From: Ceratobasidium sp. AG-K
Taxonomy: Eukaryota; Basidiomycota; Agaricomycetes; Cantharellales; Ceratobasidiaceae
Reading direction: 5' to 3'
Assembly (NCBI GenBank): GCA_037039685.1
Contig: JAWNGF010000007.1
Coordinates: 1,302,001-1,366,000, forward strand
DNA length: 64,000 bases
This document shows, piece by piece, positions 12,101 to 22,459 of this stretch. A model generated the notes under the pieces. The model did not search any database, was not told where the DNA came from, and saw only the letters and a program-made list of their open reading frames with translations. Within the stretch, counting starts at the first letter, position 1. Each line of letters begins with the position of its first letter. The position numbers were made by a program, and so were the translations under genes.

Positions 12101-12475
12101 TCTTCTGGTATTTGTGTTAGATGCACTGCTTTTGCTGTGATGGGTTCTTCCCACCAAGTAATTTCCTTTGTTTGCCAGTTTATTGCAGGGTTGGCTACTG
12201 TCAGCCATGTCATCCCCAAAATTAAGGGGGATTCTCTGGTTGGCATGGCATAGCATCTTTGTGTGAAGCTCCTTCCCAAGATTTTGAAGGTTAAATGGAT
12301 GTTGTACCAAACAACTGATGGTAGCTTTTTACCATTAATTCCTACAACTTCCCTGGCTTTAGGTCATTCAATGAGGGGAATGGAGTTGTTTTGGCAACAG
12401 GTGATATCAATAAAGTTCTTTGTCAATCCAGAGAGGATAAGTGTGGGAGTGGGATCCATGATTCCCTAGATCTGA
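9110..12475 (-). pseudogene. Element B pol, heavily degraded
   Basis: Minus-strand remnants in normal order: protease near 12460-12000, RT near 11920-11240, RNase H near 11230-10750, integrase near 10670-9830, integrase tail, and chromodomain near 9390-9110. The protease motif reads ILSGLTKNF where active relatives have IDSGASKNF, so the catalytic Asp is lost. The RT box reads YINDIL instead of YIDDIL. Integrase pieces SNRGVTF and HPQTDG are still visible. Many stops and shifts separate the pieces. Confidence 0.85.
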
Positions 12476-12572
12476 GTTGAGATCAGTGGTGATTTATTTT
12501 TTGCTCTATAGTACATTTGTTTCCTTGAGATTAAGTGTATTTGGGTAACATCTGAGATGGCAGCAGAGCACC

Positions 12573-14251
12573 CTAGGCTTTTCCCAACTCCTTTTTGCTG
12601 TTGCTAGTTTCTTCCAGGTCTCCTGCCTTGGCCTTCTCCTTCCCTTTGGTTGATAGGATTTCATGGTCTTTCCATCCATTCTTGCATTGTTGTTCAAAGT
12701 GCTCTCTTGATCTGCACTTAATGCAGGCTCCTCCCTGATGCCAACGCTTCTTGGTTTCTTCAGAGACTAATTTCGTTTTTTTGCCTTGAGTACTTCTGCT
12801 TTGACTAGTTTGTCCTTTATTGCTTTGTCCAGTTTGGTTGCTTCCTTGACCCCCATATCCTCTGATGTATGTGGATTTGTACCCTTGTTTTGCTTTCCTG
12901 ATTTGATCCACCTTGATGGTTGCTATTATAAGTCCTTCAAAGCTAAGGTTTCCCATGTTGTTGTTCATCAGGGATAGGGCATCTAGTTCCACTAGTAAAT
13001 CTGGGGCTAACCCTTGTTTGAATGCTTGCTTGTATGCTGCATCTCCAATATTGGTCAGGGCCTTATGGCTTCTGAATTCTGTGATATAGGAAGTGAGAGC
13101 AGTGTCAATATGCCCCTTCATTTGGATTGTCATAAGCTTCCTGGAGGCCTGTTCCTTTGTCATTGGATTGCTAAAATTGAGGATGAAGTCTTCCTTCATG
13201 TTTAGCCAAGATTAAATCGCATCTGTGTTGCTGGTGTAGGTGGGGTTATTGTTGATTTGCTCAAGGTGATTGAATGCCCATGCTTTAGCTTCCTCATGTT
13301 CCATGTTGCTGAGAAAAGTAATAATCTTCTTCTGCTTGTTATTGACAATGTTCCCATGGATGTTGAAGCATGTTTCCATCAATGTGAAGAAGCAATCACC
13401 TTCTGTTCCTCTCTTCCCATTGTATGCTTCTGGTTTTTTGACAATTGTTGATTGATCCCTGCTTTCTGTGATATCATCTGGTATGTCTGCATATATGTTG
13501 AAGTGTTTGCTGCAAGTTGTGTTGGGCTTCTTTTCTTCTTCTTCTTCCTTTGCAGGGGTTTGTCTTTTTTGCCTGATTGTCTTTGATGATCCTCCAGACC
13601 CCACTTCTCTTGTCCTGACACTTTCTTTGTCAGATACTTGTATCCATCAAAGGGGAAGGCTGTTGTCTTTCTTGGGGTTTCTGGGGGAGGTACTGTAATC
13701 CTGGAGGTTCTAGGGGTTGTGAATTCTTTGTTGAGTGAGCCTTGTTCAGTGCGTTCTTCCACTTTTGGTTCTAGCATCCCTGCAAGACCAGTTAGGATAT
13801 TTAGGATTTGATCTATCCCTGTGTTTTGTGCACAGATGTTGCTGTTTGTGGCTCCTGTTTGTTGAAGGCAATACACCCCTGTTTGTAAGGTTCAAACATC
13901 TTCTCCTGTTTCCCTCATGTCACATTGGATTTGAAGGAAAGATGCATTGAGTATGTGTACTAAGCAAGCCATGGTATGGTTGAAGACTGCTTGCATCTGA
14001 TCCAGCATTGTGATGGTTTCCTGGGCTACTGGGATGCCTACAACCTGTTCTAATGTCTTGTCTTTGATTTGCCCTGGCCCCGATCCTTCTAGATCTGCAA
14101 TAGTGAGTTCAGGAAGATTTATTGATCCCATAGCTGGAGTTGCTATTGGATTGGGTCTTGTAGTTTGTTCTCTCTGTCTCAAGGGATCAGTCCATCCTTC
14201 TTTGGGCTGAGCCTTTTGGGGCAGATTCCTTTTTGGTTCTTGCAAAGCCAT
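12573..14251 (-). pseudogene. Element B gag, degraded
   Basis: Starts at ATG 14251 (MALQEPKRN) and runs in several frames to 12573. The capsid-like part lies near 13600-12950. A CCHC zinc knuckle (CIKCRSREHFEQQC) lies near 12730-12690, followed by a Lys-rich tail. It is shorter than family-1 gag and lacks its long Ser/Pro-rich leader. At least three frame breaks are present. Confidence 0.75.
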
Positions 14252-14368
14252 GGGTTTGTCTTTGTAGTACTATTCTTTGAATGAACCTGACATCAAGTAA
14301 ATATTGATTGCTGAAAAAATAATGTTCAAAAATGTGATGCGGTGTCTGAGTGTGTGGGAATGCAAAAA
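14252..14368 (-). other. Element B 5' leader, part 1
   Basis: AT-rich leader before the gag start. It was split by element C, whose insertion duplicated AAAAA (14364-14368 and 21581-21585). It continues at 21581-21673. No coding signal seen. Confidence 0.6.
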
Positions 14369-14824
14369 TGTCGTAAGCTTCTTCTTGATGGCTATGAGAC
14401 AAGCCGCGATGGAGAGTGGACGGCACTTAAGACCTAAGTGACCTCTTGAACCGCAACACACTTAAGTGTCTGTAGGCTCTTGAGGGTAGGGGTGGTTCTA
14501 AGTGTCACTCAGAGGGGATGTTTTGACGAGACAAAACAAGCTGGGGTTACCAGGCTTGTTGGTCCTCTATATATAATCAAGAAGTGGCCGAGTCATACAA
14601 GGCGCAGCCGTATGAGTCAAACAGTCTACCAGTCAGGAGTGTCCATGTGAGTCATGCTGTATGAACAGACATGACTTGTACAAAGCACAGCTGCGTTACA
14701 CAATGTAACAGGATAACCACAAGAAGGTGGCAACGCGGCAAACGGAAACGGAACACAACACAAAAGAAAGGAACAGGCGGGCGAGACAACAGTTGAGTCC
14801 GATGGAGTGAGCTGGCTCACGACA
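14369..14824 (-). repeat. Element C 3' LTR
   Basis: 456 bp. On the minus strand it begins TGTCGTGAGCC and ends GCTTACGACA. A polypurine tract (minus-strand run of seven G, then AGTAA) precedes it on the element strand at 14825-14838. Confidence 0.94.
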
Positions 14825-14838
14825 TTACTCCCCCCTAT
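14825..14838 (-). promoter_or_regulatory. Element C polypurine tract
   Basis: G-rich run followed by AGTAA on the minus strand, directly against the 3' LTR. This is the expected plus-strand primer. Confidence 0.72.
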
Positions 14839-14865
14839 GAGTCCATTTGGGGGACCTGAATGGAC

Positions 14866-15630
14866 TTACTGTACCGCGCAGTCCTTCCCTTTTCTCAGCA
14901 TAAAATCCTCAAGCCCTTCATCTTCCTCCAAGGTCAGGTCGATGGGATTGAACGCGGTGTTCCCCGGTTCGTCCAAGAACTTCTCCCACTCTTCCCATGT
15001 CTCCTCCCTTGTCCAGTCGGCCTTGGACCAGTCCAAAACCCTTTCCTGAGCCTCCACGAACTCCTTGTCCCACTGTCGCACATCGGGCTCTGCCTCCTTC
15101 CATGCCAACACGTCAGCCTCCTCCTTCTTCCACCAGTAGGGTTCCCAGTCGATCTTCTCCTTCTGGTATCGGCCCCTCTCCATCCTCCAGTCGCTCAGGT
15201 CCTTTTCGTAGTTGGCGTCCCAGGCATCGTTCCATCTAGGTCGGAGCGTTGGCTGCCTTCCGTCGTAACCTGGTACCCACTCGCTTGAGTACGCTCCTTC
15301 TTGGCCCCATTCAACCACCCCGAGCATGTAGGTGGAGAGGAGAACAACCTCCGAGACCTGGAATGCGGCACACCCTCGGCAGACAAAGATGTCCTTCCGT
15401 AGGAGCTGCATGCGTGTTGGCCATTTTTTTCCGACCCACTGGAATTCCCCCAGGTCTGAGTGGAGGATGTCGTCCGAGGCCCTGAAGTGCATTCTGCCCG
15501 AGCTTTGTTGTGACCTCTTGAAGACGTAGAGGGCGGCTCCGGAGTCAAGGATCCTTGCCGTGGCAAAGGCAGGTCCTTCGAGGACGCGGGTGAGGTTGTT
15601 GGCAATGGTGGAGCGGGTGACAGCAGGCAT
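14866..15630 (-). CDS. Element C accessory protein (ORF3), 254 aa, function unknown
   Basis: An uninterrupted frame from ATG 15630 (MPAVTRSTI) to the stop at 14866, between the chromodomain and the 3' LTR. The frame is open further upstream to about 15720, so a start by frameshifting or splicing is also possible. The N-terminal half is hydrophobic to neutral with an RGCAAF-like segment near residue 90. The C-terminal half is strongly acidic and Trp-rich (EPYWW, VLAW, EEWEKF). I see no signal peptide or clear membrane segment, so an envelope-like role is not supported. Its first 435 bases overlap the pol extension in a different frame. Homologous frames occur in A, D, E and, more distantly, B. 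No family recognised. Confidence 0.7.
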   Translation of the reverse strand: MPAVTRSTIANNLTRVLEGPAFATARILDSGAALYVFKRSQQSSGRMHFRASDDILHSDLGEFQWVGKKWPTRMQLLRKDIFVCRGCAAFQVSEVVLLSTYMLGVVEWGQEGAYSSEWVPGYDGRQPTLRPRWNDAWDANYEKDLSDWRMERGRYQKEKIDWEPYWWKKEEADVLAWKEAEPDVRQWDKEFVEAQERVLDWSKADWTREETWEEWEKFLDEPGNTAFNPIDLTLEEDEGLEDFMLRKGKDCAVQ

Positions 15631-18600
15631 TGCAGAGGGCAAAAAAGATTTAAAGCGTCGAGTTGGGGGTGTTTCTTGGAGTAGTAGCAAGTTTTGCAAG
15701 TGAGGCTGTCTGTTTCACCCCTTCTGCCTTTTATCTTCCCTGGAGCGTAGTTAGATGGCGTGGGAGCTTCGGGGTGTCGGTGTAGAAGGTCCTTGATGAT
15801 TTTTGAAAGGTGACCAAAATCTTCCGCCCTTTGTTCTGTGTCTTCTTCACTTCCATAACCCTTCCATCTGACCCTGTAAAAAAGACCATCCTTTGTCTCC
15901 TTCCAGTCCAAAATCTTTTCTACTTCATATTCTTCTTCTCCTTCTTCTGTTATGATCGGCGGTGGTCGGGGTTGGTTTCGGTTGAATTCTGTGTCTTTCT
16001 TGTAAGGGCTGAGCAAATCGATGTGAAAACGGGGTGCACCCTCATTGTTGCCGGCAAATCGAGCTCATAAGCGTGTGACCCTATCTGTCGCTTCACAACA
16101 AATGGCCCGTGCTTCTTGTTATCCAGTTTCTTCGAAGGTCTTTTTGTTTGAATGTTCTTCCCCAGCAGCCATACTAGATCTCCTTCTTGGTACTCGTTCT
16201 TTGGTTCTTCTTCTGGGAGCCTTTGGGTTTCCATTGATGCAATTGCTTCGTCATGGATTTTGCGCCATTTTCCTGTGATGTTGTTCGCTTCTGGAACCGC
16301 TGATTCTTCTGCTGAGATGTTCCACAGTGGTTCCCTCCCGTAGACAATTTCGAAAGGGGAACTACCTGTTACGCGGTGCTTCTGTAGATTATAGCTGAAC
16401 TCCGCAATCGGCAATAAGTCCGCCCAATCATCCTGCCGGTGGTTGACGAACGATCGTAGCCAGCCTTCCATCCATTGATTGATTTTCTCCGTTATTCCAT
16501 CTGTTTGGGGGTGGTAGGCGGTACTGAAACCTGGGCTAGTTCCAATTTTCTCATAAATGGCTTTCATAAGTTTGGAATTGAAAGTGGTTCCTCGGTCTGA
16601 AATTGTGCTCTTTGGAAAACCGTGCAGTTTCCAGACATTTGTGACGAAAAGATTTGCAAGGTCGCTTGCCGTGTGAGATTCTTTGCAGGGTATGAAGTGC
16701 GCCATTCTTGAGAATCGGTCCACCACTACTAAGATGCTATCTGATCCTCTGGATTTAGGTAACTTCACTACGAAGTCGAACGCTATATCTTCCCATGGTC
16801 CTTTTGGAATCTCCAGAGGCTTGATCGGGACTATTGACTTTGATCCCTTTGTCCGTTGGCAGGTCTCGCAGGATTCCACGTATCTGTTTATGCTTTGCTT
16901 CATTCCTGGCCAGAAGTATCTTCTTGATATTAGTTCCAGTGTTCTAGCCTGTCCTTGATGTCCTGCCATCTTTGAGTCGTGATGAACTCGCATGATGGCC
17001 AGTCTGGCTTCCTTATCTTCTGGTATGTAGATCCTTCCCTTGAACCATAATAGTCCCTCCTTGAAATCATAATCTTTTGCGCTGTGTTGTAGAGTTTTTG
17101 GTAACGTTTCCCTCGATTTGCAGATTTCTTTGATTTGCGCCAATCCTTCATCTGTTTCCTGAGCTTCCTTGATAGTCTCTATGATGTTTGTGTCTATTTG
17201 TCCCATAAATCCTTTGAACCTTTCGACAGATATCATAACTTGTTCGGGCGTCGGGATATCTTCATGGTCAGATCGTCTTGACAACAGGTCCGGTTTTGAT
17301 GACAGGATTCCAGGGCGATATATGATGTCAAAGTTATAGGAAGCAAGCAATTGGTGCCATCTTGCGTGTCGACGGTTGAACGTTCTTGCTTCCTTCCAGA
17401 ATTGTAGGTTCCTATGATCGGTGTAGATGGTGATAGGGTCCCTTGTTCCTTCAAGGTATAGCCTCCAATGTGTTAAAGATTCTATGATTGCCATAAGTTC
17501 TTTATCGTGGACATCGTAGTTGAGCTGGGCCTCGTTGAAAGACTTTGAAAGAAAAGCAATAGGGTGTAAGTAGCCATCGTCTTGTCTTTGCGACAAGATT
17601 GCTCCCATTGCTACTCCACTTGCATCTGTTTCCAGGAAAAAGGGTTTGTCAGGGTTTGGATGGCGTAGAGTAGGTTCTTTGCTGATTTCTGTTTTTAGGG
17701 CCTCAAATGCTTCCTGATGATCGTTTCCCCATTCCCATTTGTTCTCCTTTCTTGTTAAGGTTGTCAGGGGCTTTGCTAAACGGCTGAAATTCGGAACGAA
17801 TCTTCTGTAGAAATTTGCGAATCCTAGGAATGCCTGAACTTGTTTGACCGTTCTTGGTTCCTTCCATTCCTTTATTGCCTTGACCTTTTCTTCCTCCATT
17901 GAGATGCCTGAATCGCTGATTCCAAGTCCAGTATATGTCAATTTGGTGACAAAGAATTCGCATTTTGGAAGCTTTGCGAATAGATTTTCCTCCAGTAAGA
18001 TTCTTAGCACTTTCCTGACGTCCACGGTATGTTGACTTCTGTCCTTAGAGAAGACTAGGATGTCGTCAATATATACTATGACACATACGTCGATGAGATC
18101 ATGGAAGATGTGGTTCATATATCTTTGGAATATGGCGGGCGCGTTTTTCAGTCCAAAAGGCATGACGACGTATTCGAACAGTCCTTCTTTTGTTCTGAAA
18201 GCTGTCTTCCATTCGTCTCCTTCCCTGATTCTGATATTGTTGAAACCCATGCGCAGATCGATCTTGGAGAAAATTTTTGCGTCCTTGATCTTATCCAAGA
18301 GGTCTTCCATTAGGGGCATTGGGAATCTGTCGTCCTTCGTGATGGCGTTTACTCCTCTGAGATCTTGAACAAGTCGTAGTTGGCGTACTGCCCCTGGATT
18401 TTTGGGATCAATCGGTTTTTTGACAAAGAAGCAAGGTGATGCAATGGGTGATTTGCTTGGTCGGATTTTCCCCGCTGCGATTTCTTCATCCAAGTATTCT
18501 CTCAGTGCAATTGACTCTGCTGGAGAGAGTGGGATAGGTCTGGCTGGTTTTGGAAGTTCAGCTCCTTCCTTGAAGTCGATGGCGCAGTCGTATGGGCGAT

Positions 18601-19108
18601 GATCCGGGATTCTCTTGAATTTTTCTTCGCTGAAGACGTCGGCAAATTCCTTGAATTCTTCGGGCAGGTCTTCTATTGAGGCCGTCCTTGCTTGAATGGC
18701 TTCTGTCCGCCATGATATGTGCTTTGTTTTCCAATCGATGACAGGGTTCGATTCTTCTAACCATTCCAATCCTAGGATAAGTTTAGTTTCTCCAGTGGGC
18801 ATAGCGAAGAAGACTTGTTTGAAGGTTCTTCCCTCTACTTCTAGTTCCAGCTTTGCTTTGAAACGTATTTGGTGAGAGAGTTCTTTCCCCTGGATACCAA
18901 TTACTCTTCTAGGAGTGGAGAGTTCCATGAGTGGAATGTTGTTGGACCGAGCCCACGAAATGTCCAGGAAGTTCTTTGATGCTCCAGAATCGATGAGGGT
19001 TGGGATAGGTTCTGTGATTCCGGCAACGTTCGCGTAAACAATGGTAGATTCATTTGTCGCTCTAAAGTACATTGCTTCCGTTGCCGGTTTCTTGGTCTCT
19101 CCACACAC
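15195..19108 (-). pseudogene. Element C pol, open except for a 1-nt deletion
   Basis: A 1052-codon frame starts in the -1 frame at the gag end: protease (LIDSGASKNF, near residue 40), RT (VYIDDILVFS, near 340), RNase H (LETDASG, TDHRNLQF), integrase with HHCC finger and DDE core (FDFVVKL, SDRGTTF, HPQTDG). Near 16024 one base is missing relative to A (TGTGG against TGTG), which sends the frame to a stop at 15950. The integrase tail and chromodomain (FYRVRWKGYGSEED) continue in the next frame to 15195. The chromodomain lacks the usual TWEP box. About 145 codons past the chromodomain overlap the accessory gene. Confidence 0.93.
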
Positions 19109-19110
19109 AG

Positions 19111-21102
19111 TTAGAGGGAGACCCCTTCTTTTCCTGAGTCTTCTACGATTGTTGCCTCCCTTCCTTTAACGCTAGGTTCCGTCGTTATCCATTCCTTGGA
19201 CGGGCACTTGAATGAGCGGTGTCCTTCCTGTCCGCACTTCAGGCAGCGGTTGGTTGCTATCCTTGCTTTGTAAACTTCGTCGGGTAGCCGCTTTGTAGAG
19301 GATTGTCCGCTAGCGGTTGCTTGAGGTGTCTTCTTCCCTGTCGAGGTCTTGATTTGTTGCAACTTCTGATCAATAGAGATTGCGATAGAGATCCATCGGT
19401 CTAGTGACAGCTCTCGCTCCGTTCCGTCCTCATTAATCAGGGTCAATTCGAATCGAGCTAGTTCGGTTTTTACTTCAGGCTTCAGTCCTTCCTTGAATTG
19501 GTTGATCAGTGCTTCCTGTCCCCAGTTGACGTCGACCAATAAGTAACGGAATTCAGAAGCATAGTCTGCTACTGAATTGTTCTGCTTGCACTTCCGGATA
19601 TCGATTTCGGCTTTTGCCTTTTTGTTAGGGTCGCTAAATTGTTCCATGAAGTGTGTTTTGAAGCTTTCCCATGAAGCAAGGTTTTGATTATTTTCCCTTT
19701 GGTTAAGCGATCGTAAGAGTACTTGTGCCCAGTGAGTGCCGGCTTTGTTCTCAGATTTGAAGTTTGCTAGAGCTTCGCGTATTCTTTCTTCGTTGGAAGT
19801 GTATTGATCGCCTAGACGTACAAAGTAGCTTTCCATTTGTGTGATGAACATTTCGGCACCTTCTCCTTTCTTTCCATCGAAGGCTTCTGGACGAGTCACC
19901 TTGGGACGACGTGGTCCGTTACCGATGTTTGGGTTTTCAGTTAGTCGTTGAATTCTTAATTCTAATTCGTCAATCCTGGTAGATTCTGCTTCTGGATGTG
20001 GCGGAGAATTTGATCGCCTGGAGGGGATCCCGTGTAGGGATGTTTCGTCCATTTCTTCTCGCATACTGTTGATAGCTTCCTGAACCTCCGTGATTTTGGT
20101 AGTGAAGGAAGTTCCTTCCTGTCGTAAGGTTTCTAGTCCCTGCGTTACTGCCTCGTTCCATTCGAGTTGCCCTTGTCTGGTAGTGTTGAGCTCTTCGCGT
20201 ATATTGTTTACTAGTCCTTGAGTGTTGGTAACCTCATTTCGAAGGCGGGTTACATCTTGACCGACTAGAAAGGAATTATGTTCGCCATTTCTTGCCGCGT
20301 TCAGGATGTCCGTCAAGGTGCCTTGTAGGGTGTTGATGGAGTCGTTAAAGATTTGTTGGTTGTTTGCTAGGATTTGTGTGGCTTGTTCTAGGCCGCCAAG
20401 TCTTCGATCTATAGTGACTCTCATTCCGTCTATAACCCTAATGGTGGCGTTATGTCTTCCTTCTAGAAGGTCGTCCAAGTCGTCTAAATTGCTAATTACA
20501 GTTCTGCTGCTGGAGCTGGAACTTGAACTTGAGCTTCCTGGATCACCGGCGCTTTGTTGTACCGGGGCCGATTGCCCGGAGTAACCTTGTGGGATATATG
20601 GTGGTGCCGGAATTACTGGTGTAACTGGCTGGGAAGCCATTGGAATTGGTCCTGTGTTGGTGATGGTTCCTCCATTTTGGGGAACTGTGGGAACGTGTGG
20701 TGTAGGAGGAGGTCTGATGGGAACAAGCGACACGCCCCCATGAGCTTTGGGTTGGGGGGAAAAAAACTGTCTCCTAGTCCCTAGTGGCCACAAGGGACGT
20801 GATGGCCCTGGGCTTCCAGTTGGAATGCGAATTACAGCTGGAGTGGGGTCATTTGTGAGATCTCCTGGTTCTCTATTCGTGATAGTGGGTTCTTCCTCTT
20901 GTACAGTTGTCATGTCAACGATGCCAAAAGCTCCCGGCATTGATGTTTGGCTTTGGGGGCGTGATCGGACAGGAGCTCCCGCTTGGGTTTGTGCAATATC
21001 TTGCTCGTTTAGTGATCCTGTGGGTCTTGCGGCTCGACTGGGTCCTCTTCTTGTTGATATAGTGGATGAGGGACATGATCCTCCATCTTCTTGAATAGAC
21101 AT
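19111..21102 (-). CDS. Element C Gag, 663 aa
   Basis: Start ATG at 21102 (MSIQEDGG), eight bases after the priming site. Residues 1-170 are Pro/Ser-rich and low in structure, ending in a run of Ser. About 180-390 is a long predicted coiled coil with many Asn and Gln. About 400-540 is the retrotransposon capsid domain (EAFDGKKGEGAEMF, then FMEQFSDPNKKAKAE). A CCHC zinc knuckle (CLKCGQEGHRSFKC) lies near 625. It should form the nucleoprotein particle. The gag-pol junction reads A GGA AAA here instead of the G GGA AAA of A, D and E, which could weaken frameshifting. Confidence 0.93.
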   Translation of the reverse strand: MSIQEDGGSCPSSTISTRRGPSRAARPTGSLNEQDIAQTQAGAPVRSRPQSQTSMPGAFGIVDMTTVQEEEPTITNREPGDLTNDPTPAVIRIPTGSPGPSRPLWPLGTRRQFFSPQPKAHGGVSLVPIRPPPTPHVPTVPQNGGTITNTGPIPMASQPVTPVIPAPPYIPQGYSGQSAPVQQSAGDPGSSSSSSSSSSRTVISNLDDLDDLLEGRHNATIRVIDGMRVTIDRRLGGLEQATQILANNQQIFNDSINTLQGTLTDILNAARNGEHNSFLVGQDVTRLRNEVTNTQGLVNNIREELNTTRQGQLEWNEAVTQGLETLRQEGTSFTTKITEVQEAINSMREEMDETSLHGIPSRRSNSPPHPEAESTRIDELELRIQRLTENPNIGNGPRRPKVTRPEAFDGKKGEGAEMFITQMESYFVRLGDQYTSNEERIREALANFKSENKAGTHWAQVLLRSLNQRENNQNLASWESFKTHFMEQFSDPNKKAKAEIDIRKCKQNNSVADYASEFRYLLVDVNWGQEALINQFKEGLKPEVKTELARFELTLINEDGTERELSLDRWISIAISIDQKLQQIKTSTGKKTPQATASGQSSTKRLPDEVYKARIATNRCLKCGQEGHRSFKCPSKEWITTEPSVKGREATIVEDSGKEGVSL

Positions 21103-21110
21103 GTTTGTTA

Positions 21111-21122
21111 AGCTTGTTTTGT
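21111..21122 (-). promoter_or_regulatory. Element C primer-binding site, probably self-priming
   Basis: On the minus strand ACAAAACAAGCT, two bases inside the 5' LTR. It pairs over 12 nt with AGCTTGTTTTGT at 21287-21298 of the 5' LTR (minus strand), the presumed RNA 5' end. Confidence 0.65.
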
Positions 21123-21124
21123 AA

Positions 21125-21580
21125 TGTCGTAAGCTTCTTCTTGATGGCTATGAGACAAGCCGCGATGGAGAGTGGACGGCACTTAAGACCTAAGTGACCT
21201 CTTGAACCGCAACACACTTAAGTGTCTGTAGGCTCTTGAGGGTAGGGGTGGTTCTAAGTGTCACTCAGAGGGGATGTTTTGACGAGACAAAACAAGCTGG
21301 GGTTACCAGGCTTGTTGGTCCTCTATATATAATCAAGAAGTGGCCAAGTCATACAAGGCGCAGCTGTATGAGTCAAACAGTCTACCAGTCAGGAGTGTCC
21401 ATGTGAGTCATGCTGTATGAACAGACATGACTCGTACGAAGCACAGCCGCGTTACACAATGTAACAGGATAACCACAAGAAGGTGGCAACGCGGCAAACG
21501 GAAACGGAACACAACACAAAAGAAAGGAACAGGCGGGCGAGACAACAGTTGAGTCCGATGGAGTGAGCTGGCTCACGACA
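21125..21580 (-). repeat. Element C 5' LTR with promoter
   Basis: 456 bp, about 99% identical to the 3' LTR. TATATATA lies at 21324-21332, and the presumed RNA start at 21298 is about 34 nt downstream on the minus strand. Followed by AAAAA and element B leader. Confidence 0.94.
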
Positions 21581-21673
21581 AAAAACTAGTGGTTGCCCAA
21601 GTTGCCACAAGACATTTGAGGGTGCTATGATGCCTGTTGACTGTTTCCTTGTGGAATAATCTTGTTTTTGCAA
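21581..21673 (-). other. Element B 5' leader, part 2, with primer-binding site
   Basis: On the minus strand the bases just inside the 5' LTR read TTGCAAAAACAAGATT. AAAACAAGAT is the reverse complement of ATCTTGTTTT, which follows the TATA box of the family-2 LTR. This suggests self-priming in this family too. No gene seen. Confidence 0.5.
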
Positions 21674-21874
21674 TGTTGCAACACAACACTATGATGGTTG
21701 CCAACTGCAACTGTGTGTGCACAAGTCAAGACTCAGAGAGACTTGTCACCCAAAGGCTGTGAACTGTAGACTGTGAATGGCACTGAGGCCTGAGGATCCA
21801 AGGTAACCCTGAGGGAAACCAAGTGAGGGGCTGTTTGTTAGGGAAAATGATGAGGCAAAACAAGATGAGGACAT
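21674..21874 (-). repeat. Element B 5' LTR, left piece
   Basis: Matches the first 200 or so bases of the 3' LTR at 524-1018 (on plus coordinates). It stops where element F was inserted, and the rest is at 35443-35737. Confidence 0.85.
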
Positions 21875-21949
21875 TGTCACCACCCTACTCATGCCTGATG
21901 ATGACAACAGTCAGTCAGGCAATGAGGACAGTGGTTGGGACAACAACAA
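21875..21949 (-). repeat. Element F 3' LTR, left piece
   Basis: Matches the start of the LTR at 35011 (TGTCAC, then GTCAGTCAGGCAATGAGGAC). It is broken by element D, whose insertion duplicated AACAA (21945-21949 and 29099-29103). Confidence 0.85.
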
Positions 21950-22417
21950 TGTTGTAAGCTTCTTCTTGGTGGCTATGAGACAAGCCGCAATGGAGAGTGG
22001 ACGGCACTAAGACCTAAGAGACCTCTTGAATCGCACCACACCTAAGTGGCTGTAGACTCTCAAGGGTAGGGGTGGTTCAAAGTGTCACTCAAAGGGGATG
22101 TTTGACAAGACAAAACAAGCTGGGGTTACCAGGCTTGTTGGTCCTCTATATATATACAGAAAGAGACCAAGTCATACAAGACACAGCCACACTAGTCATA
22201 CATAAAAGCCAGTCAGGAGTGTCCAAGTGAGTCATGCTGCGCGGGCAGTCATGACCTGTACAAAGCACAGCCACGTTACACAATGTAACAGAACAACCAC
22301 AAGGACATGGCAATGCGGCACAGGAATAGAGAAAACAACAAACAAACAGAACAACACACAAGAGAGCAGAAGGGCAAGGCGCAAGACAAGTCTAATGGAG
22401 AGAGCTGGCTCACAACA
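21950..22417 (-). repeat. Element D 3' LTR
   Basis: 468 bp. On the minus strand it begins TGTTGTGAGCC and ends GCTTACAACA. The polypurine tract (minus-strand TTAGGGGGGAGTGA) follows at 22418-22432. Confidence 0.92.
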
Positions 22418-22459
22418 TCACTCCCCCCTAAGAGTCTGTTTTGGGGGACTCAAATGGAC

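Larger units (their letters stand above)
14369..21580 (-). mobile_element. Element C: youngest, nearly intact family-1 gypsy element
   Basis: A 7212-bp minus-strand element with 456-bp LTRs that differ at only about 5 positions by eye (about 1%), flanked by AAAAA duplications. Gag (663 aa) and the accessory frame (254 aa) are open. Pol is open over 1052 codons, with a single missing base near 16024 just before the chromodomain. It inserted into the gag leader of element B. The low LTR divergence and open frames make it the most recently mobile gypsy copy in the window. Confidence 0.94.

Noticed and set aside
14866..15630. Accessory protein as an envelope glycoprotein
   Set aside because: No signal peptide, no clear membrane segment, and a strongly acidic Trp-rich second half. 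It does not look like a membrane fusion protein.
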